Source of the DNA: Prevotellaceae bacterium | GTDB lineage: Bacteria > Bacteroidota > Bacteroidia > Bacteroidales > Bacteroidaceae | Assembly (NCBI GenBank): GCA_019420585.1 | Contig: JAHZGX010000010.1 | Span: forward strand, 1-7,215 | Direction: 5' to 3' | Length of the DNA stretch: 7,215 bases | Shown: positions 1 to 6,003 of the stretch, in pieces | How the letters are laid out: each line of letters starts with the position of its first letter | How positions within the stretch are numbered: the stretch's first letter is position 1 | The notes under the pieces: generated by a model | Told to the model about the DNA's origin: nothing | The model's database searches: none | The model's input: the letters and a program-made list of their open reading frames with translations, nothing else | Made by a program: the position numbers and the translations under genes

Positions 1-20
1 TCCATCTAATTCCATTTAAT
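1..20. repeat. Imperfect 10-bp tandem repeat, AT-rich
   Basis: Two adjacent units, TCCATCTAAT (1-10) and TCCATTTAAT (11-20), differ at one base. The array may continue to the left of the window. It lies just upstream of a candidate promoter (26-54), so it could be an upstream promoter element or a protein site, or it could be a chance run in an AT-rich intergenic segment. Nothing else supports a function. Confidence 0.3.
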
Positions 21-25
21 TCACG

Positions 26-54
26 ATTGCCGCTCCACCGCCGCCGTACCTTTG
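26..54 (+). promoter_or_regulatory. Candidate distal promoter upstream of the GH16 gene
   Basis: TACCTTTG at 47-54 fits the Bacteroidota -7 consensus TAnnTTTG, and ATTG at 26-29 could serve as the -33 box (consensus TTTG) with a 17-bp gap, slightly short of the usual spacing. The 12 bases TACCTTTGCGCC (47-58) recur exactly at 1289-1300 ahead of ompA. If used, the transcript would have a leader of about 280 nt before the GH16 start. It could also serve the very short ORFs at 130-165 and 162-344. Confidence 0.45.
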
Positions 55-129
55 CGCCGTGTCCAAAAGCCCGTTGGCACGCCGCCACAGCCTGTCCGGG
101 AGGCCAAGGAGACGAGAGAGAGGGCAAAC

Positions 130-344
130 ATGAAGTACAACCACAACACCAATCAAGCACAATGATTCAATATCAGTTGAAGCAGGACAAGAACCAGAAG
201 GTAGCAATACAGGATTACCCCACATTGCCCTTTTTCTTCCCGACAAGGCGAAGCCTTCCGGCAGTTTTGCATAACTTTGTGACACAGAACCGGGCTACGG
301 CACACCATGCGTGTACCACGGCCCACCAAACCGACCGACAATGA
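130..344 (+). other. Two short ATGA-linked ORFs ahead of GH16; coding status doubtful
   Basis: An 11-codon ORF (130-165, starting MKYNHNTNQA) ends in a TGA that overlaps the ATG of a 60-codon ORF (162-344). That ORF in turn ends in a TGA (342-344) overlapping the GH16 ATG at 341. Such ATGA junctions can mark translational coupling. The 60-aa product has no recognisable domain, signal peptide or membrane segment, is rich in Gln, His and Thr, and begins MIQYQLKQDK. A second promoter-like box (272-279) lies inside it. The segment is otherwise empty, so it is most likely 5' leader sequence; a leader-peptide role is only a possibility. Confidence 0.2.
272..279 (+). promoter_or_regulatory. Candidate proximal promoter of the GH16 gene (-7 box)
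   Basis: TAACTTTG is an exact match to TAnnTTTG. Transcription starting a few bases downstream would give a leader of roughly 50-55 nt before the ATG at 341, a more ordinary length than from the distal site at 47-54. No good TTTG-like -33 box is visible at the expected distance, which weakens the call. Confidence 0.45.
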
Positions 345-1174
345 AGATTACACATGCCCTTCTCTGCCTGGCAGCGCTGCTTCTGCCGCAAACCGGCCTG
401 TCTGCTCATAGGCACGGGGCTGGCAGGAACCAGGGATACCACCTCGTATGGAAAGAGAATTTCCGAGGGAAGGCTCCCTCCGCCAGTTCCTGGAGCAAGA
501 TAGACCGTGGCACATCTGACTGGAACCGGCACATGTCCAGTGATGCAAGACTCTACGACGCGAGGAAAGGCAAACTCATCTTGCGGGGCATGAAGAACGA
601 CGGCAGTTTTCTGTTCCAGGACAAACAGGATACTGCCAGTGTGGTGACCGGCGGCCTGTACACCAAAGGCAAGAGGAACATAAGGTATGGCAAGGTGAAG
701 ATACGCGCCAGGCTGGGCTGTGCCCGCGGAGCCTGGCCTGCCTTTTGGATGCTGCCGGAAAAGGAGAAATGGCCAGACGGAGGGGAAATAGACATCATGG
801 AACACCTCAACCACGACAGCATAGCCTACCAGACGGTACATTCTCACTACACTTACACGCTGAAACAAGGCAGCAATCCGCCCCACGGAGCCACAGGACG
901 CATCAAGCCCGGCAAGTTCAACACTTACGCCGTGGAAATCCTGCCCGACAGTCTGATATTCTCCATCAACGGAGAGAAGACTTTCTCTTATCCACGCATC
1001 CAGGCCGACAAGCCTGGCCAATACCCCTTCGGCACCCCCTTCTATCTGCTGATAGACATGCAACTAGGCGGGAACTGGGTGGGGAAAGTGTTCCCCGAAG
1101 ACCTGCCTGTGGAAATGGAAATCGACTGGGTGAAGATGTACGAGAAAAGGGGAAATCATAATCGTAGACGTTAA
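341..1174 (+). CDS. Secreted glycoside hydrolase family 16 endo-glycanase
   Basis: This 277-aa protein is predicted to cleave internal beta-glycosidic bonds by a retaining mechanism, outside the cytoplasm. Residues 1-22 form a signal peptide (MKITH, a hydrophobic stretch, then a likely SPI cut after LSA); no lipobox is present. The GH16 fold follows: RYGKVKIRARL (115-125), GAWPAFWMLP (130-139) and the catalytic motif EIDIME, with E149 as likely nucleophile, D151 as assistant and E154 as acid/base. LIDMQLGGNWVG (237-248) and the terminal strand EIDWVKMYE (260-268) complete the domain. The six-residue ExDxxE form is that of laminarinase-like GH16 enzymes, and the length is that of a single catalytic domain without a carbohydrate-binding module. 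The ATG at 341 was chosen because the in-frame GTG at 311 would put ten polar residues before the signal peptide. No SusC/SusD genes adjoin it. The substrate is uncertain: beta-1,3-glucan, mixed-linkage glucan, or mucin O-glycan as for gut GH16 O-glycanases. Confidence 0.92.
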   Translation: MKITHALLCLAALLLPQTGLSAHRHGAGRNQGYHLVWKENFRGKAPSASSWSKIDRGTSDWNRHMSSDARLYDARKGKLILRGMKNDGSFLFQDKQDTASVVTGGLYTKGKRNIRYGKVKIRARLGCARGAWPAFWMLPEKEKWPDGGEIDIMEHLNHDSIAYQTVHSHYTYTLKQGSNPPHGATGRIKPGKFNTYAVEILPDSLIFSINGEKTFSYPRIQADKPGQYPFGTPFYLLIDMQLGGNWVGKVFPEDLPVEMEIDWVKMYEKRGNHNRRR

Positions 1175-1325
1175 TTGCCCAGCCTGTTTTCACTCCCGCG
1201 TTTCCCTTGCTTATCCAAAGGAACTTTGTCCTGACGACCAATTGGGGTTAAATAATGTATATTGAATGGGCGCTCTGATTCTTTTTCATACCTTTGCGCC
1301 TATAATATGCTAAAGATTAAAGGCT
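1175..1325. other. Intergenic region between GH16 and ompA; short dyad, no strong terminator
   Basis: This 151-bp gap holds a small perfect dyad CAAAG-GAA-CTTTG (1216-1228), which is too short and lacks the following T-run expected of an intrinsic terminator. No clear terminator for the GH16 gene is visible. The right part carries the ompA promoter candidate at 1289-1296. Confidence 0.4.
1289..1296 (+). promoter_or_regulatory. Candidate ompA promoter (-7 box)
   Basis: TACCTTTG matches TAnnTTTG exactly. A start site a few bases downstream would leave a leader of about 20 nt before the ATG at 1326, a typical arrangement. The nearest TTG upstream (1262-1264) is 24 bp from the box, longer than usual, so the -33 element is unclear. 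The match extends to TACCTTTGCGCC (1289-1300), shared exactly with the site at 47-58. Confidence 0.6.
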
Positions 1326-2222
1326 ATGAAAACTATCAAGTACATGATGATGGCTGCCGTTGCCTTGTTGGTGATGGGCAGTTGTGCTAGCAAGAAGGAT
1401 CTGGTTGCAGCACAACAGAGACTGGACGAGTGCCAAGACAAGAACAGTTCATTAGGCAAGGAATACATGAAAGCGCAGATGCAACTGACCGAGTGGAAGA
1501 CCAAGGCTGAGAAGTTGCAGGAACAGTTGGACGACAAGAATGCCCAGTTGCGCGAGAAGAGCGAGGCCATGGCAGTAATGCAGAAGACCTTGGACCAGAG
1601 CATCTATCAGGGTGGTGCCAACATCAGCAAACTTGTGGACGAAATCAATTCCAGCAACAAGTACATCCAGCAGTTGGTGGAAGCCAAGAGCAAGAGCGAC
1701 TCGCTCAACGTTGCCCTCACCAACAACCTCACCCGCAGTCTCTCACGCGAGGAGTTGAAGGATGTGGACATCCAGGTGCTGAAAGGCGTGGTATACATCT
1801 CGCTGAACGACAACATGCTTTACAAGAGCGGTTCGTACGAAATCAGCCCCAAGGCCGGAGAGACATTGTCAAAGATTGCCAAGATTATCACCGACTATGA
1901 TGACTACGAGGTGCTGGTGGAGGGCAACACCGACAACGTTCCCATCAAGCGTACCAACATACGTAACAACTGGGATCTTTCCGCCCTGCGTGCCAGCAGT
2001 GTGGTACAGGAATTGCAGAACAAATACGGTGTAAATCCCAGCCGCCTATCTGCAGCCGGCCGAGGCGAGTACAATACCGTGGCTGACAACGACACCGAAG
2101 AGGGGCGTGCCAAGAACCGCCGTACACAAATCATCATCACGCCCAAGTTGGATCAATTCCTGGAACTCATTGACAAGGCTCCGGCTACTGACGAAATTCC
2201 TGTTGACAACGAGGCTGAGTAA
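1326..2222 (+). CDS. OmpA/Pal-family peptidoglycan-binding lipoprotein with coiled-coil stalk
   Basis: This 298-aa envelope protein probably tethers the outer membrane to peptidoglycan. Residues 1-20 are a lipoprotein signal ending in MGSC, with C20 as the lipidated residue. Residues about 22-130 are rich in Lys, Glu, Gln and Leu with heptad-like spacing, forming a likely alpha-helical coiled coil that could span part of the periplasm. Residues about 153-272 are the OmpA C-terminal domain. In its motifs GNTDN (200-204), LSALRAS (218-224) and KNRRTQI (263-269), D203 and R222 correspond to the Asp/Arg pair that contacts diaminopimelate in OmpA-like proteins. The loop between them is a few residues longer than in classical OmpA. 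The tail (273-298) is acidic and probably disordered. No N-terminal beta-barrel is present, so this is a Pal-like anchor and not a porin. The gene seems monocistronic: it has its own promoter box, and inverted repeats follow it. Confidence 0.92.
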   Translation: MKTIKYMMMAAVALLVMGSCASKKDLVAAQQRLDECQDKNSSLGKEYMKAQMQLTEWKTKAEKLQEQLDDKNAQLREKSEAMAVMQKTLDQSIYQGGANISKLVDEINSSNKYIQQLVEAKSKSDSLNVALTNNLTRSLSREELKDVDIQVLKGVVYISLNDNMLYKSGSYEISPKAGETLSKIAKIITDYDDYEVLVEGNTDNVPIKRTNIRNNWDLSALRASSVVQELQNKYGVNPSRLSAAGRGEYNTVADNDTEEGRAKNRRTQIIITPKLDQFLELIDKAPATDEIPVDNEAE

Positions 2223-2280
2223 ACGCAACAAGGGGACAAGCAGGCCAATGGCAGGAGGAGGTTTGCCCCCCTTATTGCGT
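2223..2280. repeat. Long imperfect inverted repeat directly after the ompA stop
   Basis: ACGCAACAAGGGG (2223-2235) pairs with CCCCTTATTGCGT (2268-2280), 12 of 13 positions matching, around a 32-nt loop that can itself form a small GGCA/TGCC stem (2250-2253 with 2264-2267). The stem begins on the base after the ompA stop codon. The following sequence (GTAAGTAATC) is not T-rich, so it does not look like a standard intrinsic terminator. It could stabilise the 3' end of the mRNA or act with the downstream hairpins. Confidence 0.6.
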
Positions 2281-2349
2281 AAGTAATCAACCTGGAAATG
2301 ACATCAGAGCCAAAAGACGGAAAAGAATATATCAAGTTGCTATATGCCG

Positions 2350-2387
2350 TTTAACCCAAATCGGCCATTAGACCGATTTGGGTTAAA
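2350..2387. repeat. Perfect 15-bp inverted repeat between convergent genes
   Basis: TTTAACCCAAATCGG (2350-2364) and CCGATTTGGGTTAAA (2373-2387) are exact reverse complements around an 8-nt loop. As RNA this would be a very stable hairpin on either strand, although neither side is followed by a long T-run. It lies between the ends of ompA (+) and the AraC-type gene (-), so it may help terminate both transcripts. A protein-binding palindrome or a remnant of a small repeat element is an alternative. Confidence 0.7.
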
Positions 2388-2390
2388 GTC

Positions 2391-2430
2391 ATCCCCAGTC
2401 TCTTTACACCAAAAGGACTGGGGATTTTAT
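2391..2430 (+). terminator. Intrinsic terminator of the ompA transcript
   Basis: ATCCCCAGTC (2391-2400) pairs perfectly with GACTGGGGAT (2416-2425). With a one-base bulge the stem extends by CTTT/AAAG (2402-2405 with 2412-2415), leaving a six-base loop. The stem runs into TTTTAT (2425-2430), the expected T-rich tail for the + strand. It is about 170 nt past the ompA stop, with two other hairpins between. On the - strand the same stem lacks a good T-run but might still contribute to ending the AraC-type transcript. Confidence 0.75.
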
Positions 2431-2471
2431 TCTCCGAATCGGGAAAAAGAAACAGAAAAGCCCTCAGCACG

Positions 2472-3359
2472 CTAATCGCCTCTTCGGTAAGCCTTCGGTC
2501 CCACCCCGGTCTGCTGCTTGAAATACTTGCCAAAAGACGATTGCGAGGGAAAATTCAACTGATATGATATTTGCGAAATGCTGAGGTCGGAGTTTTTCAG
2601 CATAATCTTAGCCTCCAGGATGACATACTCGTTTACCCACTCTGATGCCGTCTTGCCTGTATATTCCTTTATGATGCCGGACAGATAGTTAGGCGTAAGG
2701 CAAAGTTTGTCTGCATAGAACTTTACCCCTCTCGCACAAGTATGGTGCAACTTGACCAGTGCCAAGAATTTGTTGAACAACTGCTTGTTGCGATCCAGTC
2801 TTACTGCTTCGTTCCCCTCTTCCTGCTGCCGGTAAAGACGTGTCATGGAGATGACGGAATAGGAAAATGCCTGTACCAGCCCCCTGATTACTTCCGGAGT
2901 CTCCATACGCATCATCCCGATATTGCTGCTCAGCAGAGAGTAATAAGGCTTCAGGGTGGCAATTTCCGCATGAGGAAGAAGGCTGACAGCGTTCTGCCGG
3001 ATGTCAAGATAGAAATCAGAACGCTGCTTAAAGTCTATTTCCAGTTCATTTAAGAAATCTGATGAAATAAGTACAGCATATGCCTCCAATGCCTTCACGC
3101 TATGTATCTGTATGATGTCATCCGGGAAATTCACCAAGACCATGTCGCTGCTGATATGGTAATGTTTCAGGTTTATGCTGCAATCCACCTCGCCACCTAT
3201 ACATATCAATATTGTAATGGCATCCATGCGGCAAGGCAACTTAAGCCATTCCGCATCCTCTATGCGGTCTGTGACAATAAGGCGATTACGGTAGCAATAA
3301 ACGGAGCGCGAACTTCGTTTCCAAAGTTGCTCAATGGTAATGGTATGTAATTCCATCAT
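2472..3359 (-). CDS. AraC-family transcriptional regulator, divergent from the exporter operon
   Basis: This 295-aa cytoplasmic protein is a two-domain AraC/XylS-type regulator. The N-terminal part (about 1-180) is a putative sensing and dimerisation domain with beta-rich segments such as ITILICIGGEVDCSI; its ligand is not evident. The C-terminal part (about 195-295) contains two helix-turn-helix units. The first is around VKFYADKLCLTPNYLSGIIK (212-231), the second around LSISQISYQLNFPSQSSFGK (259-278), followed by the family signature YFKQQTGVGPKAYR. The ATG at 3357-3359 was chosen. A TTG further upstream (3384-3386) would overlap the promoter box TATCTTTG, and a second ATG (3354-3356) one codon inside is equally possible. 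The gene is divergent from the TolC-HlyD-permease operon across 184 bp, so the inference is that it activates that operon, perhaps on sensing a toxic or exported compound. It may also regulate itself. Confidence 0.93.
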   Translation of the reverse strand: MMELHTITIEQLWKRSSRSVYCYRNRLIVTDRIEDAEWLKLPCRMDAITILICIGGEVDCSINLKHYHISSDMVLVNFPDDIIQIHSVKALEAYAVLISSDFLNELEIDFKQRSDFYLDIRQNAVSLLPHAEIATLKPYYSLLSSNIGMMRMETPEVIRGLVQAFSYSVISMTRLYRQQEEGNEAVRLDRNKQLFNKFLALVKLHHTCARGVKFYADKLCLTPNYLSGIIKEYTGKTASEWVNEYVILEAKIMLKNSDLSISQISYQLNFPSQSSFGKYFKQQTGVGPKAYRRGD

Positions 3360-3383
3360 GACATTTTCATTTTCAAAACAGCA

Positions 3384-3391
3384 CAAAGATA
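3384..3391 (-). promoter_or_regulatory. Candidate promoter of the AraC-type gene (-7 box)
   Basis: Read on the - strand the sequence is TATCTTTG, an exact TAnnTTTG match. Transcription would start near 3377 and give a leader of about 18 nt before the ATG at 3359. The -33 region on that strand is T-rich (around GTTTTC) but has no perfect TTTG. This box argues against the TTG start at 3386, which would lie inside it. Confidence 0.55.
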
Positions 3392-3487
3392 GAGAATACG
3401 GAACAGAAAACGAAACATTTCCTGCCTACAGCAAGGGTTTCACCACTCCAATCCTTCAATTTGACCAATACCTCCTTAAATCACGCC

Positions 3488-3518
3488 TTTCCCACCTCGT
3501 CTATAATGTCGAATTTTG
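3488..3518 (+). promoter_or_regulatory. Candidate weak promoter of the exporter operon
   Basis: GAATTTTG (3511-3518) matches five of the six fixed bases of TAnnTTTG, and TTTC (3488-3491) lies 19 bp upstream as a near -33 box. The imperfect match suits a promoter that needs an activator such as the divergent AraC-type protein. The predicted start would be about 20 nt before the ATG at 3544. Confidence 0.4.
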
Positions 3519-3530
3519 CACCTCGAATTT
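3509..3530 (+). repeat. 8-bp direct repeat overlapping the exporter promoter
   Basis: TCGAATTT occurs at 3509-3516 and 3523-3530, 14 bp start to start, and overlaps the -7 region and probable start site of the operon. Direct repeats near promoters are often regulator sites. However, AraC-type half-sites are usually spaced by about two helical turns and lie upstream of the -33 box. This position would suit repression better than activation. Confidence 0.35.
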
Positions 3531-3543
3531 AACACTATAGATA

Positions 3544-4959
3544 ATGAACAGACTGGTTGTTACAGCCATCGCCCTATTCCTTACCGGGCAAGCCGGTGCA
3601 CAGAAAACGGAGATGGTCTTATCACTCGACAGTTGTCGTGCCTTGGCCATGAGCAACAACAAGGAACTCCACATTGCAGACAGCAAGCAGCAGGCCGCCT
3701 ATTATGAACGTAAGGCTGCCTTTACCAAGTATCTGCCACGCATCTCTGCCACAGGAGCCTACATGCACACCTCCAGGGAAATCTCCCTGCTCAGTGATGA
3801 GCAAAAGGAAAAACTGGAGCACCTGGGATCCAACATCACCGCATTGGCACCTTCTCTGCAAGGAATGTCAAGCATGCTGAATGGCGCAGGTGAATCGCTG
3901 GTAAATGCCCTGCATACCGATACCCGCAACATGGGAGCCGCAGGCGTGATGCTGACCCAGCCTGTCTATATGGGTGGGAAAATAGCCGCATATAACCATA
4001 TCACCCGTTATGCAGAACAACTGGCAGCAAGACAACGCGACCTGACCCTGCAGGAAGTCATCGTTGAAGTGGATGAAGCCTATTGGCAGATAGTCTCCCT
4101 GCAAAGCAAGAAGCAACTTGCTGAAAGTTACCTGGAGTTAGTGCAAAAACTGGACAACGACGTGCAGCAGATGATTGACGAGGGCTTTGCCACGAAAGCA
4201 GACGGACTAAGTGTAAAGGTGAAAGTGAACGAAGCACAGGTAGCACTGATACAAGTGGACAACGGACTTGCCCTCTCACGCATGCTTCTCTGCCAAATCT
4301 GCGGACTGGAGACAAACACAGCCATAAGGCTCAGTGATGAGGATAACGGGCAAACGCTCTCAGATGACACAGCACCGGCCACGGCAGACATTCAGGATGC
4401 CTTATTCCTGCGTCCGGAACTGAACATGCTTTCCCTTTCTGCCAATATACATAAGGAAAAGGTACGTCTGGCACGTGCTGAATTCATGCCCACCATTGCA
4501 CTGACAGGCGGCTATCTGGCAAGCAATCCATCCGTATTCAACAGTTTTGAGCGGAAGATGAAAGGCATGTGGAATGTGGGCATCATGGCAAATGTCCCTT
4601 TGGTCACATTTGGAGAGCGTGTCTATAAAGTAAAAGCAGCCCAGGCAGAAGTTGACGCAGCCAGATTCAAGTGGGAAGAAACACGCGAGAAAGTGGAACT
4701 GCAGGTAAGCCAAAACAAGAAGAAGGTGCTGGAAGCGACAGAACGTCTGCAGGCCGCCCGACAAAGTTGCGAAGAAGCAGATGAGAACCTGCGATATGCC
4801 ACACTAGGCTTGCAGGAAGGTGTGATTCCCGTGAGTAATGTACTGGAGGCACAGACAGCATGGCTTAAGAGCCATTCCGAGCATGTGTCATCGCAAATAG
4901 ACTTGAGACTCGCAAACCTGTATCTGCTTAAATCAACAGGAACCCTTCACATAAAATAA
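3544..4959 (+). CDS. TolC-family outer-membrane efflux protein
   Basis: This 471-aa protein is predicted to trimerise into an outer-membrane channel with a periplasmic alpha-helical tunnel, forming the exit duct of the exporter encoded with it. Residues 1-19 are an SPI signal peptide with a likely cut at AGA|Q; there is no lipobox cysteine. Two OEP repeats are visible. The first has YLPRISATGAY (63-73) and TQPVYMGGK (138-146); the second has the matching FMPTIALTGGY (314-324) and NVPLVTFGER (350-359). Each is followed by long helices rich in Ala, Glu, Gln and Lys. The late motif YATLGLQEGVIPVSNVLEAQ (418-437) is typical of the family. The length is normal and the frame is intact. It is the first gene of the operon, 29 bp before the HlyD-like gene. 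As usual in this phylum there is no strong Shine-Dalgarno sequence before its ATG. Confidence 0.95.
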   Translation: MNRLVVTAIALFLTGQAGAQKTEMVLSLDSCRALAMSNNKELHIADSKQQAAYYERKAAFTKYLPRISATGAYMHTSREISLLSDEQKEKLEHLGSNITALAPSLQGMSSMLNGAGESLVNALHTDTRNMGAAGVMLTQPVYMGGKIAAYNHITRYAEQLAARQRDLTLQEVIVEVDEAYWQIVSLQSKKQLAESYLELVQKLDNDVQQMIDEGFATKADGLSVKVKVNEAQVALIQVDNGLALSRMLLCQICGLETNTAIRLSDEDNGQTLSDDTAPATADIQDALFLRPELNMLSLSANIHKEKVRLARAEFMPTIALTGGYLASNPSVFNSFERKMKGMWNVGIMANVPLVTFGERVYKVKAAQAEVDAARFKWEETREKVELQVSQNKKKVLEATERLQAARQSCEEADENLRYATLGLQEGVIPVSNVLEAQTAWLKSHSEHVSSQIDLRLANLYLLKSTGTLHIK

Positions 4960-4988
4960 AATAAGAAAACATCAAATAGCACAGAATC

Positions 4989-5978
4989 ATGAAACAGAAT
5001 AAGAACTTCACCATCACTCTTGCCACAGCCCTTGTGCTGACAGGCATCATCGCCATAGTAACCATTGCCGGGCTCAACATGCCCGAACATCAAGATGTTC
5101 TGCAAGGGCAAGCCGAAACCACAGATTACCGACTCTCCAGCAAAGTCCCTGCCCGAGTGCTTGAATTCCGGGTACAGGAAGGCGCCCATGTGCATCGGGG
5201 CGATACACTCGTCATTCTTGAAGCCCCCGACATCTGCGCCAAACTGTCGCAGGCAGAAGCAGCCTACACGGCAGCACGGGCACAAGAACAGAAAACACAG
5301 AACGGCACACGCCGAGAGCAAGTGCAACAGGCCTATGAGATATGGCAAAAAGCCCGAGCCGGCATGGACGTGGCCGAAAAAACTTACAACCGCATCAACC
5401 GGCTCTTTGAACAAGGTGTGATGGCAGAGCAAAAACGGGATGAAGCCAAAGCAAACTACGATGCCATGGCTGCAACCGAAAAAGCCGCTCATGCACAATA
5501 TGACATGGCTTGCAACGGAGCACGTCATGAGGACAAGACCGCTGCAGGTGCACAGGTGGAACGAGCACAGGGTGCCATCAACGAAATAACATCATACATA
5601 AATGAAACCGTATTGCTGGCCATGGCTGACGGAGAAGTGACAGAGATATTTCCCGAGATAGGAGAACTGGTTGGTACAGGTGCACCAATAATGAACATCT
5701 CCTGCACAGACGATGTATGGTTCACATTCAATATCCGCGAAGATTTGCTTCCCGGTCTGAAAGTCGGCACTGAGACCCTAGTTTATCTGCCAGCCCTTGA
5801 CAAACGTGTGCCAGTGCGCATCACCAAAATAAAAGATGTAGGCTCGTTCGCCGTATGGAAAGCCACAAAGGCTCTTGACGGATTCGACCTGAAAACATTT
5901 GAGGTGCAGGCACGCCCCATGAACCCGGCAGAGACGGAAGGAGTGCGCAGCGGCATGTCGGCAATAATTGAAAAGTAG
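4989..5978 (+). CDS. HlyD-family periplasmic adaptor (membrane fusion protein)
   Basis: This 329-aa protein should bridge the inner-membrane permease and the TolC-like channel. A single N-terminal membrane segment (about 9-29) anchors it, with most of the protein in the periplasm. The first half of the lipoyl-like domain includes ARVLEFRVQEGAHVHRGDTL (55-74). A helical hairpin of about 83-205 follows, in which NGTRREQ (105-111) and NGARHED (176-182) look like internally repeated G-x-R-x-E segments seen in YbhG/YhiI-like adaptors. The second lipoyl half is near ADGEVTEIFPEIGELVGTGA (212-231), then a beta-barrel region (about 240-310) and the terminal GMSAIIEK. Length and order are normal for the family. 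It lies 29 bp after the TolC-like gene and 25 bp before the permease, consistent with one transcript. The exported substrate cannot be read from the sequence. Confidence 0.94.
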   Translation: MKQNKNFTITLATALVLTGIIAIVTIAGLNMPEHQDVLQGQAETTDYRLSSKVPARVLEFRVQEGAHVHRGDTLVILEAPDICAKLSQAEAAYTAARAQEQKTQNGTRREQVQQAYEIWQKARAGMDVAEKTYNRINRLFEQGVMAEQKRDEAKANYDAMAATEKAAHAQYDMACNGARHEDKTAAGAQVERAQGAINEITSYINETVLLAMADGEVTEIFPEIGELVGTGAPIMNISCTDDVWFTFNIREDLLPGLKVGTETLVYLPALDKRVPVRITKIKDVGSFAVWKATKALDGFDLKTFEVQARPMNPAETEGVRSGMSAIIEK

Positions 5979-6003
5979 TTTGTATATCTTATATGAATAA
6001 TGC

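Noticed and set aside
311..340. GTG start giving a ten-residue longer GH16 protein
   Set aside because: It would place polar residues before a standard signal peptide that begins at the ATG at 341.
215..1063. Long - strand ORF (282 codons) opposite the GH16 gene
   Set aside because: It is antisense to a clear GH16 coding region, has no recognisable domain, and is explained by codon usage of the + strand gene.
1216..1228. CAAAG-GAA-CTTTG dyad as a terminator for GH16
   Set aside because: The stem is only five base pairs, AT-rich, and is not followed by a T-run.
3360..3386. TTG start giving a nine-residue longer AraC-type protein
   Set aside because: The TTG lies inside the candidate -7 promoter box on the - strand, and two ATG codons follow at the family-like N-terminus.
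3502..3507. TATAAT, an E. coli-like -10 box ahead of the exporter operon
   Set aside because: The primary sigma factor of Bacteroidota uses TAnnTTTG, and no matching TTGACA-like box is correctly spaced; AT-rich chance match.
4947..5528. - strand ORF of 193 codons opposite the adaptor gene
   Set aside because: It is antisense to a well-supported HlyD-family gene and has no family resemblance; shadow frame.
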